Part shown: positions 36,791-45,318 of the stretch, one piece after another
Layout: each line of letters starts with the position of its first letter
How positions within the stretch are numbered: position 1 is the first letter of the stretch
From: Microbacterium terrae
Lineage (GTDB): Bacteria > Actinomycetota > Actinomycetes > Actinomycetales > Microbacteriaceae
Assembly (NCBI RefSeq): GCF_017831975.1
Contig: NZ_JAFDSS010000001.1
Span: forward strand, 124,001-188,000
Direction: 5' to 3'
Length of the DNA: 64,000 nt
The notes under the pieces: generated by a model
What the model was told of the DNA's origin: nothing
The model's database searches: none
Seen by the model: only the letters and a program-made list of their open reading frames with translations
Translations under genes and position numbers: made by a program

Positions 36791-37300
36791 TCAGGGCGCG
36801 CGGATGACCGAGACGTCGACGGTCTCGTCGCCGAGGAGGAACCGGATCACGGTCCCGTCGGGGAGCCCGTCGGCGAACGCGCGGTCGAGCGTCGGCCAGG
36901 CCGCTGCCTCGACGAAAGCCCCGGCGCCGGCCGGGGCGCACGCGACGTCGAGGATGAGATCTGTCGATCGGTCGATGATCAGCAGGCACGGACTGCCGTC
37001 GCGGTCGATCGTCGACCACGGCTCGACTCCGCGGAACGCGGCATAGGAGCGGAGCCCGGCGATGTCGAGATCCGCGTCGTCGCCCACCTGCGAGCGAAGG
37101 GGATCATCGATCTCCCGATCGGTCGGCTGGAGCACGGCGTCGTAGTGGGGGCCGGCGACCCACGCCACGGCACCGGTGATCGCGACGCCGGCGATCGCCG
37201 CGATCCACAGCGGGAGGGATGGCGCGGCTGTCAGGCGGTGCCATCGCCCAGCCGCTTCGGCGGCGGCGCCCGGGAGACGCGCCGGTGCTGCACGGTTCAT
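36791..37300 (-). CDS. Single-span membrane protein, fifth gene of the ECF operon
   Basis: 169 aa. Short cytoplasmic N-terminus, one span (LWIAAIAGVAITGAVAWVAG, about 31-50), then an extracytoplasmic domain of about 120 residues ending FLLGDETVDVSVIRAP. The domain resembles the C-terminus of the preceding gene product (YRAIEVWSA versus YAAFRGVEPWS; DDTVDVHV versus DETVDVSV), so the two are probably paralogues. ATGA overlap with that gene. No named family. Confidence 0.75.
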   Translation of the reverse strand: MNRAAPARLPGAAAEAAGRWHRLTAAPSLPLWIAAIAGVAITGAVAWVAGPHYDAVLQPTDREIDDPLRSQVGDDADLDIAGLRSYAAFRGVEPWSTIDRDGSPCLLIIDRSTDLILDVACAPAGAGAFVEAAAWPTLDRAFADGLPDGTVIRFLLGDETVDVSVIRAP

Positions 37301-38145
37301 CCTGACGCTTCCTCTCGCGAGAAGACGTGCACGTCCACGGTGTCGTCGCGCAGTGAGAATCGCATCAGGCCGCCACCCAGAGACAGCGAGGCGCCGACGT
37401 CGATCACGGGGAGTCCCTGCTCGGGAACGCACGAGCGCGCCACGACGTCCATCCGTCCGCGGTTGACGGCGATCAGGCAGGTCGACTCGAACACGTTCCT
37501 GGCAGACCACACCTCGATGGCGCGATACCTGCCGAACGAGCGGAGCGTGGACGGATCGATCTCCATCTCCGAGTCGCCGTCGAATGCGGCGCGGTCGAAC
37601 TCGTGCTCGGAGCCCTCGGTGGCCATCAGGGCGAGCAGCGTCGCGTCGGCGGCCGTGCCGGTGGGCCGAAGAGTGGCCTCCGGTGGTGCGGCGGCGCCGG
37701 GCGTCGTCACGGCGATCGATCCGATCACCGCGACGAGGACGCCGAGTCCGACGGCGATGGGCGTCCGGTGTTTCGCCCATGCCCGCTGTGGTGGGGCCGT
37801 CCCGTCGCCGCCGCGCACCTGCGCCTGGGCGGTCTTCGGGGCACGAGGCTCGTGCGCGCCCGCAGGTGCGGCTGCGGCTGCGGCTCCGTCCCCGGCTGCG
37901 GGCGGAGGCTCGTCCGAAGAACGCAGAGGAGTCGGCGAGGGACACGCCTGCTCTGCACCCGTCGCACCGGCCGCATCCCCTGCGCCGGTCGCGCCCGCCG
38001 CAACGCGCGCATCCTGCAGCTCGATCAGTCGTGCGAAGGCTCCCGGGTCGTCGTTGATGTCGGCGTGCGCGCCGTACGCCCGCTCCTGCAGCAGACGCAG
38101 CTCCTCCAGGTCGAGCTTCGTCGCCGGCCCCGCCGCGCGCATCAT
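37297..38145 (-). CDS. Single-span membrane protein, fourth gene of the ECF operon
   Basis: 282 aa. Cytoplasmic helical N-terminus (LDLEELRLLQERAYGAHADI), a disordered Ala/Pro-rich stretch about 60-120, one span (IAVGLGVLVAVIGSIAVTT), then an extracytoplasmic domain with Cys residues (STCLIAVNRG, ARSCVPEQG) ending in FSLRDDTVDVHVFSREEASG. Start MMRAAG at 38145 forms an ATGA overlap with the upstream propeller gene. A helical cytoplasmic segment plus one span would suit an anti-sigma role, but no known anti-sigma signature is seen. Confidence 0.75.
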   Translation of the reverse strand: MMRAAGPATKLDLEELRLLQERAYGAHADINDDPGAFARLIELQDARVAAGATGAGDAAGATGAEQACPSPTPLRSSDEPPPAAGDGAAAAAAPAGAHEPRAPKTAQAQVRGGDGTAPPQRAWAKHRTPIAVGLGVLVAVIGSIAVTTPGAAAPPEATLRPTGTAADATLLALMATEGSEHEFDRAAFDGDSEMEIDPSTLRSFGRYRAIEVWSARNVFESTCLIAVNRGRMDVVARSCVPEQGLPVIDVGASLSLGGGLMRFSLRDDTVDVHVFSREEASG

Positions 38146-39437
38146 CCGCTCCAGCTCTGGAAATAGTTCATCGGCGAACCGGGGTAGGCGTCCAGTCCGT
38201 CGGGCGCCTCGTGGAGGACGGTGGGCGGGCCCGACCCGTCCATCGGCACCAGTGCCAGCCCGTCGGTGTAGTCGGCGCCGGATGGATCCGTCGACCAACC
38301 GACGTAAAGCAGGGTCGAAGAGTCGGGCGACCAGGTGACGCTGTAGGGGTACCAGGGCTTCGAAGACCTGCCTTCGCCTGTCATCGCGAGAGGCAGCACT
38401 CGCTGGGTCCCGAACGGTGCTTCCGGGTCGCCCTCAGCGACGCTCACCACGACGACGTCATGCTCCTCGGAGCACGGATGCTCCTCGCCCGATGGCAGCG
38501 CGACCGTCTCGCAGCTGCGCTGGAAGACCACGTGCCGTCCGTCCGGCGACCACACCGGTCCGATCCCGTGCATCTGGGGGTAGTCACCGACGATGAGCTG
38601 CTGGTCGGTGCCGTTCGTCGCCACGAGCCAGAGGTCGTATCGGTCGGCCGCGTTGATCTTCCGACGCTCGACGGCGATCGTCTGACCGTCGGGCGAGACG
38701 GTGATCGCCTGCCCGAGCGGGGTGTCGTCCACCGTCCGGATCTGTCCGTCGCCGATGGTGTACGACAGGAGTGCGGTCTCGTCGGCGAGGTAGAGCTGTG
38801 TGCTGTCGGGGGCGAATTCGAAGTCGGTGACGGCGAGTTCGGGGATGAGGCGCGTCTCGCCGCCTGCGGTGTCGACGATCCACACCTGCTCCATCGTCCC
38901 CCGCCGCTGCGGACCGCCGGGCTGCGCCCCGATCGCGATCCATCTCCCATCCGGAGACCACACGGGGCACGGCGGGGCGCCGAACTCGGGGAGCGGGATC
39001 GTCGATGTGACGGATGCCTCGCCGTCAGGTGACACCGTGGCGATCGCGAGCATCGTGTCGTCCTCGAGTACGCCGCCGGTGCCTGCGGCGGCCCCGAACG
39101 CGAGGCGCGCACCGCCCGGCTCGAAGGCGGGGCAGATCCGCGTCACGCCGTCGCCGTCGCCGATGACGCGATGCGCGTCCTCTCCCGCCCGCACCAGCAT
39201 CACGCCGCCCTCCCCGGGCCTGCCGGAGAACGCGATCCAGCCCTGCGGCGACTCCGCCGGGAGCGACGACGCCTGCTTCGCCGGCACGTCGGTCGCGTCG
39301 GTCTCGATGTCAGCGGTGGCGACGTTCGCGCATCCGGCGGCCGTCGTCATCACCATCGCGGCGCACGCCGCGGCGAGGCCGAGTCGTCGACGCAGGCCCT
39401 GCCGCCACTGCTCGACCTCGATCTGAAATTCACTCAT
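38142..39437 (-). CDS. Membrane-anchored beta-propeller (PD40/TolB-like), third gene of the ECF operon
   Basis: 431 aa. Short N-terminus, then a hydrophobic segment ending TTAAGC (Cys36), which could be a lipobox or a signal anchor. The outside part is a PD40/TolB-like propeller: PVWSPDGRWIAIG, TVSPDGQTIAVE, GPVWSPDGRHVVF, TWSPDSSTLLY. It ends NYFQSWSG, like the paralogue encoded upstream (FQSWSMR). It probably binds a ligand or partner outside the membrane. ATGA overlaps at both ends. Confidence 0.82.
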   Translation of the reverse strand: MSEFQIEVEQWRQGLRRRLGLAAACAAMVMTTAAGCANVATADIETDATDVPAKQASSLPAESPQGWIAFSGRPGEGGVMLVRAGEDAHRVIGDGDGVTRICPAFEPGGARLAFGAAAGTGGVLEDDTMLAIATVSPDGEASVTSTIPLPEFGAPPCPVWSPDGRWIAIGAQPGGPQRRGTMEQVWIVDTAGGETRLIPELAVTDFEFAPDSTQLYLADETALLSYTIGDGQIRTVDDTPLGQAITVSPDGQTIAVERRKINAADRYDLWLVATNGTDQQLIVGDYPQMHGIGPVWSPDGRHVVFQRSCETVALPSGEEHPCSEEHDVVVVSVAEGDPEAPFGTQRVLPLAMTGEGRSSKPWYPYSVTWSPDSSTLLYVGWSTDPSGADYTDGLALVPMDGSGPPTVLHEAPDGLDAYPGSPMNYFQSWSG

Positions 39438-40756
39438 CGCATGCTCCAACTCTGGAAGTCGTTCTGCGGGAAGACGTCCGAGCCGATGCCCTCCGGCGTC
39501 TCCCACAGGACGGTGGCTGCGGCGGCATCCGTCACGGGAACCGTCAGCAGCGCGGAACCCGCGCCCATCTCTCCCGATGCCAGAAGCTCCCATCCGGTGA
39601 AGCGCAGGGCCTCACCGCTCGGCGCCCAGCTGACGGCGACCGGTCTCCACTGGCGTGCCGTGCCGGTGGCGACGGGGGCGACGACGGTCTGCGTCCCTAC
39701 CGGGCCGAGGGCGTCGTCGGCGGTGACGCTGACCACGACCGCCTCATCGTGCTCGCCCGCGTTGGCGATCTCATCCGGTGCCGGCGGAGGCGAACCGTCG
39801 CTGCGCTGGAAGACGATCCGGCGACCGTCGGGCGACCACACCGGCCCGATGCCGCGATCGCGGGTGTAGCCCTCGACGAGCGTCCGCCGCCCAGATCCGT
39901 CGGGAGCCATCAGGCCGAGGTCGTACCTCCCGCTCGGGCGCGACCACTCCACGGCGAGGTCGCCGCTGCGGGGGTCGGTGCCGATTGCGACCGCTCCCGC
40001 GGTGTCGGGGATGGCGCGCGTCTCGTCGTCGGCCGCCGAGTAGGCGAGGATGCCGCTCTCGTCGGCGATGTAGAGCACGGAGGCGGTCGCGGCCCACTCG
40101 ATGTCGGTCGCGGCGAGGTCCGTCAGGTGGCGGATCTCGCGGGTGTCGACCTCGACGAGCCAGACGCCGTCGACCATGCCCCACGGTGCACCGCTCACCG
40201 GCGTGCCGCCGAACGCGATCCAGCGGCCATCGGGCGACCAGATCGGGCATGGCGGTGGGCTCAGCGCGCCGAGGGGGATGGACTCGGACGCGGTCGCTTC
40301 GCCCGCGGCATCCAGATCGGTGATCACCAGAGCCGGGTCCCGCACGCCGGTGCGCGCGTCGCCGATGCCCTCGCCCGAGGCGAGCCGCCGGCCGTCGGGC
40401 GAGAAGGCGGGGCAGATCTGGTCGATGCCGTCGCCCTCCGATCCCAGGATCATGTGCGGTGCAGCGCCCTCGCGCACGAGATGGATGTTCCCGCCGGAGG
40501 AGAAGGCCACCCAGTTCTCCTCGGGCCCCGGCGCCGGCGTGGGATCGGACGTGGTCACCGGTGCGGGCTGCGTCTCGCCGGTGAGCGATGTCGCGATCGC
40601 GCCGCCGGCGACAGCGCCGACGAGCACCAGCGAGACGGCGATCGCCGTGAACTGAGCGCGGCGGGAGTCCGCCGGGCGGATGCTCTGCGTGCCGGCGAGC
40701 ACGAGATCGCGCATCTCGTCGTGTTCGCGTTCGGACAGCGCGTCGTGGGTGGTCAC
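39434..40756 (-). CDS. Transmembrane beta-propeller protein, second gene of the ECF operon (candidate anti-sigma)
   Basis: 440 aa. About 35 cytoplasmic residues (LSEREHDEMRDLVLAGTQSI), one span about 36-57 (FTAIAVSLVLVGAVAGGAIA), then an extracytoplasmic PD40 propeller (FSPDGRRLASG, IWSPDGRWIAFG, PVWSPDGRRIVFQ). GTG at 40756 overlaps the sigma-gene stop (GTGA) and has GGAGG upstream. By position directly after the sigma gene and by topology it is the best candidate for the anti-sigma factor, but its short cytoplasmic part has no zinc-binding HxxxCxxC motif. Confidence 0.8.
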   Translation of the reverse strand: MTTHDALSEREHDEMRDLVLAGTQSIRPADSRRAQFTAIAVSLVLVGAVAGGAIATSLTGETQPAPVTTSDPTPAPGPEENWVAFSSGGNIHLVREGAAPHMILGSEGDGIDQICPAFSPDGRRLASGEGIGDARTGVRDPALVITDLDAAGEATASESIPLGALSPPPCPIWSPDGRWIAFGGTPVSGAPWGMVDGVWLVEVDTREIRHLTDLAATDIEWAATASVLYIADESGILAYSAADDETRAIPDTAGAVAIGTDPRSGDLAVEWSRPSGRYDLGLMAPDGSGRRTLVEGYTRDRGIGPVWSPDGRRIVFQRSDGSPPPAPDEIANAGEHDEAVVVSVTADDALGPVGTQTVVAPVATGTARQWRPVAVSWAPSGEALRFTGWELLASGEMGAGSALLTVPVTDAAAATVLWETPEGIGSDVFPQNDFQSWSMR

Positions 40757-41277
40757 GATGCCTCCAACGTCGTCATCGCGTCGCGCAGCTTCGTGCGCGC
40801 CCGGGCGAGGCGGGACTTGACCGTGCCCACCGGGATCCCGAGGGTCTGCGCCGCCTCGCGGTCGGGATACCCCTCGAGGATGGTCAGCACGACGACGCTC
40901 TGCTCGCGCGCCGGCAGTCGGCGAAGCGCCGCCATCACGCCCGTCTCGTCGGCCGTGACGATCTGTGTGCTCCGGGGCTCCGGGGCACGGGCGATGAGGG
41001 CGCGGTAGCGGCGACTGGAGCGTTCGAGATTGCGCGCCGAGTTCGACACCGTGTTGAGCAGCCACGGCAGCGGCGAACCGTCGACGAGCCGCACCGAGGC
41101 ACGCTTGCGCCACAGTTCGTAGAAGGCGATGACGACGGCATCCTTCGCGTCTTCGCGGGCCGTGAGCAGGCGGCACGCGTGGCGGAACAACCGCGCTTCG
41201 TGGCGGTCGAAGAGGGCGGCCAGTGCGACGGAGTCGCCTGCGCGAACCCGTGCCCAGTCGGACGCGTCATCGTCCAT
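40753..41277 (-). CDS. ECF-subfamily RNA polymerase sigma factor
   Basis: 174 aa. Region 2: LFDRHEARLFRHACRLL and DAVVIAFYELWRKRA. Region 4: LPAREQSVVVLTILEGYPDR then LGIPVGTVKSRLARARTKL. This is the full length of a minimal ECF sigma factor. It heads a five-gene overlapping operon. An ECF-like promoter (GAACC, 16-nt spacer, ACACTA) ends 6 nt before its ATG, with no SD, which suggests autoregulated, leaderless transcription. Confidence 0.9.
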   Translation of the reverse strand: MDDDASDWARVRAGDSVALAALFDRHEARLFRHACRLLTAREDAKDAVVIAFYELWRKRASVRLVDGSPLPWLLNTVSNSARNLERSSRRYRALIARAPEPRSTQIVTADETGVMAALRRLPAREQSVVVLTILEGYPDREAAQTLGIPVGTVKSRLARARTKLRDAMTTLEAS

Positions 41278-41283
41278 ACCCTG

Positions 41284-41310
41284 TAGTGTCCGCTCACCGA
41301 CGAAAGGTTC
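41284..41310 (-). promoter_or_regulatory. ECF-like promoter of the sigma operon
   Basis: On the minus strand GAACC (41310-41306) is followed after 16 nt by ACACTA (41289-41284), 6 nt before the sigma-factor ATG. GAACC-type -35 boxes with this spacing are typical of ECF sigma factors that transcribe their own genes. Confidence 0.5.
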
Positions 41311-41336
41311 ATACCGGTCGGGCGCATAATTGCCGC

Positions 41337-41765
41337 ATGAGCGAGATCAAGACACAGCCGACGGATGCCGACGTGTCGGCGTTCCTCGAAGCGGCGACGC
41401 CGCAGCGCAGGCGAGACGACGGGTTGGCGCTCGCCGAGATCTTCGGCGACGTGACCGGGGCGGAGCCGGTGCTGTGGGGGCCGTCGATGGTCGGCTACGG
41501 CAGCTACCGGTACGTATCGCCATCGGATCCGAAGCGGCAGGGCGACTGGCCGAAGACCGGCTTCTCCCCGCGCAAGGCACAGTTGTCGCTGTACGGACTC
41601 AAGGACCTGCCCGAGGGCGCGGCGCTGCTCCCGCAGCTGGGCTCGTACACCGAGGGGGCGGGCTGCGTGTACGTCAAGAAGCTCGACGACGTCGACCTCG
41701 ACGCGCTGCGGCGGCTGATCGCCATCGCATGGGGCCGCGGCGACGACCCGGTGCCGGGGTCATGA
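41337..41765 (+). CDS. DUF1801 domain protein
   Basis: 142 aa. The pattern VLWGPSMVGYGSYRYVSPSD followed by KTGFSPRKAQLSLY and GAGCVYVKKLDDVDLDALRR is characteristic of DUF1801 (YdhG-like), of unknown biochemical role. CATAAT at 41325-41330 ends 6 nt before the ATG and there is no SD. The stop overlaps the VOC gene start. Confidence 0.88.
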   Translation: MSEIKTQPTDADVSAFLEAATPQRRRDDGLALAEIFGDVTGAEPVLWGPSMVGYGSYRYVSPSDPKRQGDWPKTGFSPRKAQLSLYGLKDLPEGAALLPQLGSYTEGAGCVYVKKLDDVDLDALRRLIAIAWGRGDDPVPGS

Positions 41766-42127
41766 GACTCGCCCAGGTCGCCCAGCACGCCGACGACCTC
41801 GGCCGTGCCGCGCGGTTCTACTCGGCGCTCCTGCAGGCCGAGCCGACGGCCCTCTTCGATCCGCCCGGGCTGCTGCTCTTCGACCTCGACGGAGTGCGCC
41901 TGCTGCTCGACCGCGGCGCCCCGTCGTCGCTCGTCTACCTGGCGGTCGACGACGTCGAGGCCGCGCTCGAGCGGCTCGGTCCCGATGTGGAGGTGGTCTC
42001 CGCCCCGCATGTGATATTCCGCCACGAGGACGACACCCTCGGGCCCGCCGGCCACGACGAGCAGCAGGCGTTCATCCGCGACAGCGAGGGCAACACCGTC
42101 GGACTGATCGGCTTCCGCGCGGTGTGA
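41762..42127 (+). CDS. VOC-family (glyoxalase/bleomycin-resistance-like) protein
   Basis: 121 aa, one VOC module: N-terminal VAQHADDLGRAARFYSALLQ and C-terminal AFIRDSEGNTVGLIGFRA. Family members bind a metal and act as lyases, isomerases or dioxygenases. Here one expected ligand position is the Gln/His region of VAQHADD; the substrate is unknown. ATGA overlap with the DUF1801 gene makes a two-gene operon. Confidence 0.85.
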   Translation: MRLAQVAQHADDLGRAARFYSALLQAEPTALFDPPGLLLFDLDGVRLLLDRGAPSSLVYLAVDDVEAALERLGPDVEVVSAPHVIFRHEDDTLGPAGHDEQQAFIRDSEGNTVGLIGFRAV

Positions 42128-42173
42128 CCGCCCCTGTCGCGCGGGCCTGCTGGGCGCATACTGCTGTTCGGTG

Positions 42174-42197
42174 AGCAGGATGCTGCGGCATCCTGCT
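42174..42197. terminator. Hairpin after the DUF1801/VOC operon
   Basis: AGCAGGATGC and its complement GCATCCTGCT with a TGCG tetraloop, 46 nt after the VOC stop. Confidence 0.7.
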
Positions 42198-42252
42198 GGC
42201 CGTTCGTGATTCGTCATGCGCAATCTGCGTCGCCCCGGCGTAGGCTGGAGAG

Positions 42253-43839
42253 GTGAGCGCCTACGTCTCGGCGTTCGAGCTGTTCTCCATAGGAGTAGGA
42301 CCCTCGAGCTCCCACACGGTCGGCCCCATGCGGGCCGCATCCGACTTCGTCATGCGCCTGCGCGAACTCGGCCTCCTCGATCGCGTGGAGCGGGTGACGT
42401 GCGCGCTGTACGGCTCGCTCGGCGCCACCGGCATCGGCCACGGCACGCCTGACGCCGTCGTCGCCGGTCTCCAGGGCCTCGAACCCGAGACCGTCGAGCC
42501 CGACGCGGTGCGCGGCGCCTGGACCCACTGGCCTGCGGGTCGGCCGCTCGCGCTCGCCGGCACGCACTCCATCGGATTCCACCGCGAAGACGTGCGGTTC
42601 CTGCCGCGCACCCGGCTCGACGCCCACCCCAATGCGATGACGCTCGAGGCCTGGATGCGGACGGATGCCGGACCGGCCCGTCATGCCGACTCGGGGGTGC
42701 ACCTCACCGGCGCGGCTTTCGCGCTGTCGGTACCCCGGGCCGAGGAATCCGTCGACGGACTCGTGCTGAGCGAGACGTACTACTCGGTCGGCGGCGGCTT
42801 CATCCGCCGCGAGGGCGAGCCGCCGCGGGTGCAGGCTCACGCGTACCCGCTCGACTTCGCGAGCGCGGAGGAGCTGCTCGAACTGTGCGACGACCGCGGC
42901 ATCACCATCGCCGAGGCAGCGCGCCTGAACGAGGAGGCGCTGCGCGGCGATGAGGAGATCGCCGCCGGGCTCGATGCGATCTGGGATGCGATGGCGGCCT
43001 GCGTCGAGGCCGGGCTCGAGGCGGGGGGCGTGCTGCCCGGCGCGCTCGGGGTGAAGCGGCGTGCGGCGGCCATCCGGGAGCAGCTCGATGCGGCCGAGGC
43101 CGACGGGCGGCGCGAGCTTCCGGGGGAGTGGCTCGGCGCGTTCGCGCTCGCCGTCAACGAGGAGAACGCCGCCGGCGGACGCGTGGTCACGGCGCCGACC
43201 AACGGGGCTGCGGGCATCCTGCCGGCCGTGGCGATGTACTGGTGGCGCTTCCTCGCCGACTCGGGCCTCGGGTCGGGCAACGCGGTGACGCCGTACGGCG
43301 AGCTCGTCGGGAGCGCGCTCCTCGGCTACGACGGCCACATCTCGCAGCCGGCCGAGGTCGCCGAGTGGGACGACGACCACGTCGCCGATGCGAACCGGCG
43401 GCGCGGCATCCGACGGTTCCTCCTCACGGCTGCCGCGCTCGGCTCGCTGTTCAAGGCGAACGCGTCGATCTCGGGGGCCGAAGGCGGCTGTCAGGCAGAG
43501 GTCGGCTCGGCGTGCGCGATGGCGGCAGGTGGGCTGACGGCCGTCATGGGAGGCACGAACCGGCAGATCGAGAACGCCGCCGAGATCGCGATGGAGCACC
43601 ACCTCGGGCTCACCTGCGACCCGGTGGGCGGTCTCGTGCAGATCCCCTGCATCGAGCGCAACGCGATCGCCGCGTCGACGGCGGTGACGGCGGCACGGCT
43701 CGCGCTGCGGGGCGACGGCTCGCACTACGTGTCGCTCGACGCGGTCGTGGAGACGATGCGGCAGACGGGCATCGACATGTCGACGAAGTACAAGGAGACG
43801 AGCGAGGGCGGCCTCGCGGTCAACGTCGTCGAGTGCTGA
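42253..43839 (+). CDS. sdaA: L-serine ammonia-lyase (iron-sulfur, single chain)
   Basis: 528 aa. Deaminates L-serine to pyruvate. N-terminal beta domain starts SAFELFSIGVGPSSSHTVGP. The alpha domain has NEENAAGGRVVTAPTNGAAG, cluster-ligand Cys in EGGCQAEVG, LTCDPVGG and QIPCIERNA, and KYKETSEGGLAVNV. About 45 residues (from LADSGLGSGNAV to ADANRRR) interrupt the alpha domain where the E. coli enzymes have none, explaining the extra length. GTG start 6 nt after TAGGCT, probably leaderless. Confidence 0.93.
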   Translation: MSAYVSAFELFSIGVGPSSSHTVGPMRAASDFVMRLRELGLLDRVERVTCALYGSLGATGIGHGTPDAVVAGLQGLEPETVEPDAVRGAWTHWPAGRPLALAGTHSIGFHREDVRFLPRTRLDAHPNAMTLEAWMRTDAGPARHADSGVHLTGAAFALSVPRAEESVDGLVLSETYYSVGGGFIRREGEPPRVQAHAYPLDFASAEELLELCDDRGITIAEAARLNEEALRGDEEIAAGLDAIWDAMAACVEAGLEAGGVLPGALGVKRRAAAIREQLDAAEADGRRELPGEWLGAFALAVNEENAAGGRVVTAPTNGAAGILPAVAMYWWRFLADSGLGSGNAVTPYGELVGSALLGYDGHISQPAEVAEWDDDHVADANRRRGIRRFLLTAAALGSLFKANASISGAEGGCQAEVGSACAMAAGGLTAVMGGTNRQIENAAEIAMEHHLGLTCDPVGGLVQIPCIERNAIAASTAVTAARLALRGDGSHYVSLDAVVETMRQTGIDMSTKYKETSEGGLAVNVVEC

Positions 43840-43892
43840 GATCGCGCCCTAGGATCGACCTGCCCCGAACCCGGATCACCGCGAGGACGCCG

Positions 43893-44897
43893 ATGACCCT
43901 GCCCGAGCTCACCGCTCCCGTCTCCCTCACCCTGCCGAACGGCCGACTCAACCGGGACGCGGTCGGATGGGCGCGCGAGCCGCTCGTCGACACCGCCGGA
44001 ATCGGGCATCGCGTCGGGCGCGGCTTCGGCCGCAACAAGCGGTGGGAGTACTGGAACGTCGTCACGCCGACCCACATCATGGCGCTCACCGTGTCGTCGA
44101 TCGACTACGCCGCCGTCAGCGAGGTGTGGGTCTTCGATCGTGCGACCGAGCGCGAGATCGGCACGGCGACGTCGGTCGTGCTCGGGCGCGCGACGCTCCC
44201 CGCCACGCTCGAGATGGGGCCGTCGCGGGCTCGCGCGAAGGATCTCGCCATCGACATCGACGAGGTTCCCGGCGGCACGCGCCTGCGGGCCGCGACCCAC
44301 CGTGCGTCGTTCGATGTCGTCGCCGAGCTGCCCGCCGGGCATGAGCGCCTCGCGGTGGTCGTGCCGTGGAGCGACACCCGCTTCCAGTACACGGTGAAAG
44401 ACGTCGCCCGTCCGGCGACGGGCCGCGTCGCGTTCGACGGCGAGATCTTCGAGGTTCCGGCCGGCCAGTCGTGGGCGGTGCTCGATCACGGCCGCGGTCG
44501 ATGGCCGTACGACATCGCATGGAACTGGGGTGCGGGGTCAGGCGAGTCGGGAGGCCGGGTCATCGGCATCCAGGTCGGCGGCCGGTGGACCGAGGGCACT
44601 GGCTCCACCGAGAACGCGATGCTCATCGACGGCCGCCTGCACAAGATCCACGACGAGCTGCGGTGGGACTACGACATCGCCCGGTGGCGGGAGCCCTGGC
44701 GCGTGACCGGCGGCGGGCTCGACGCATCCTTCCTCCCGTTCTTCGACAAGGTGTCGCGAACCGATCTGGGGATCGTCTCGTCGCGCACCGACCAGTGCTT
44801 CGGGCACTGGAGCGGAACGTTCGCCGTGCCCGGGGGCGAGGTCGTCGCCTTCGACGGCATCGTCGGCTGGGCCGAAGAGGTGCACAACCGCTGGTGA
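43893..44897 (+). CDS. DUF2804 domain protein
   Basis: 334 aa. Recognised by the NKRWEYWNVVTPTHIMALTV and DHGRGRWPYDIAWNWGAGSG blocks, the second with the conserved aromatic/Asn cluster of DUF2804 (carotenoid-hydroxylase-like beta fold, role unknown). ATG chosen after GAGGACG. It follows sdaA by 53 nt with TAGGAT in the gap, so it may have its own promoter. Confidence 0.85.
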   Translation: MTLPELTAPVSLTLPNGRLNRDAVGWAREPLVDTAGIGHRVGRGFGRNKRWEYWNVVTPTHIMALTVSSIDYAAVSEVWVFDRATEREIGTATSVVLGRATLPATLEMGPSRARAKDLAIDIDEVPGGTRLRAATHRASFDVVAELPAGHERLAVVVPWSDTRFQYTVKDVARPATGRVAFDGEIFEVPAGQSWAVLDHGRGRWPYDIAWNWGAGSGESGGRVIGIQVGGRWTEGTGSTENAMLIDGRLHKIHDELRWDYDIARWREPWRVTGGGLDASFLPFFDKVSRTDLGIVSSRTDQCFGHWSGTFAVPGGEVVAFDGIVGWAEEVHNRW

Positions 44898-44925
44898 CGG
44901 ATGCCGCGGCCCGCGGTCGTCGCTC

Positions 44926-45318
44926 TCAGGCGAGCAGGCCGGCCGAGCCCATCACCGACTCGGGGGTGATCTTGATGACGACCCGCTGCGGGTTGACGCG
45001 CGGCTGCCGGTAGCGGCCGGCGTAGAGCCGCACCGCCAGGGCGACGGCGTCGGGGTCGCGTTCGATCACCGCTGAGCCCGCGATGCTCAACCACTGCGCG
45101 CCGGACACCTGGGCGACGGTCGCCCGGGCGTCGCGCTCGACGTTGCGCACCTTCTGGGTCGCATCGGACGTGATGATGCGAACGTCCCCTTCGTGCACGG
45201 TGAAGCCGACGGCGACGACGTGGATGCGGCCGCTCGGCCCGATCGTCGAGAGGGTGGCGAGGTGGCGGTCGGCGAGGAACTCGACGCCCGCGGGCATCAG
45301 GGAAGCGAGCGAGACCAT
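44926..45318 (-). CDS. Pyridoxamine 5'-phosphate oxidase-family protein
   Basis: 130 aa split-barrel protein: FLADRHLATLSTIGPSGRIH, VRIITSDATQKVRNVERDA, AQWLSIAGSAVI. The RxxN-x-x-R-x-ATV pattern and short length fit the F420- or flavin-binding branch common in actinobacteria. Start ATG shares one base with the MarR stop (TGATG), so it is co-translated with that regulator. Confidence 0.82.
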   Translation of the reverse strand: MVSLASLMPAGVEFLADRHLATLSTIGPSGRIHVVAVGFTVHEGDVRIITSDATQKVRNVERDARATVAQVSGAQWLSIAGSAVIERDPDAVALAVRLYAGRYRQPRVNPQRVVIKITPESVMGSAGLLA

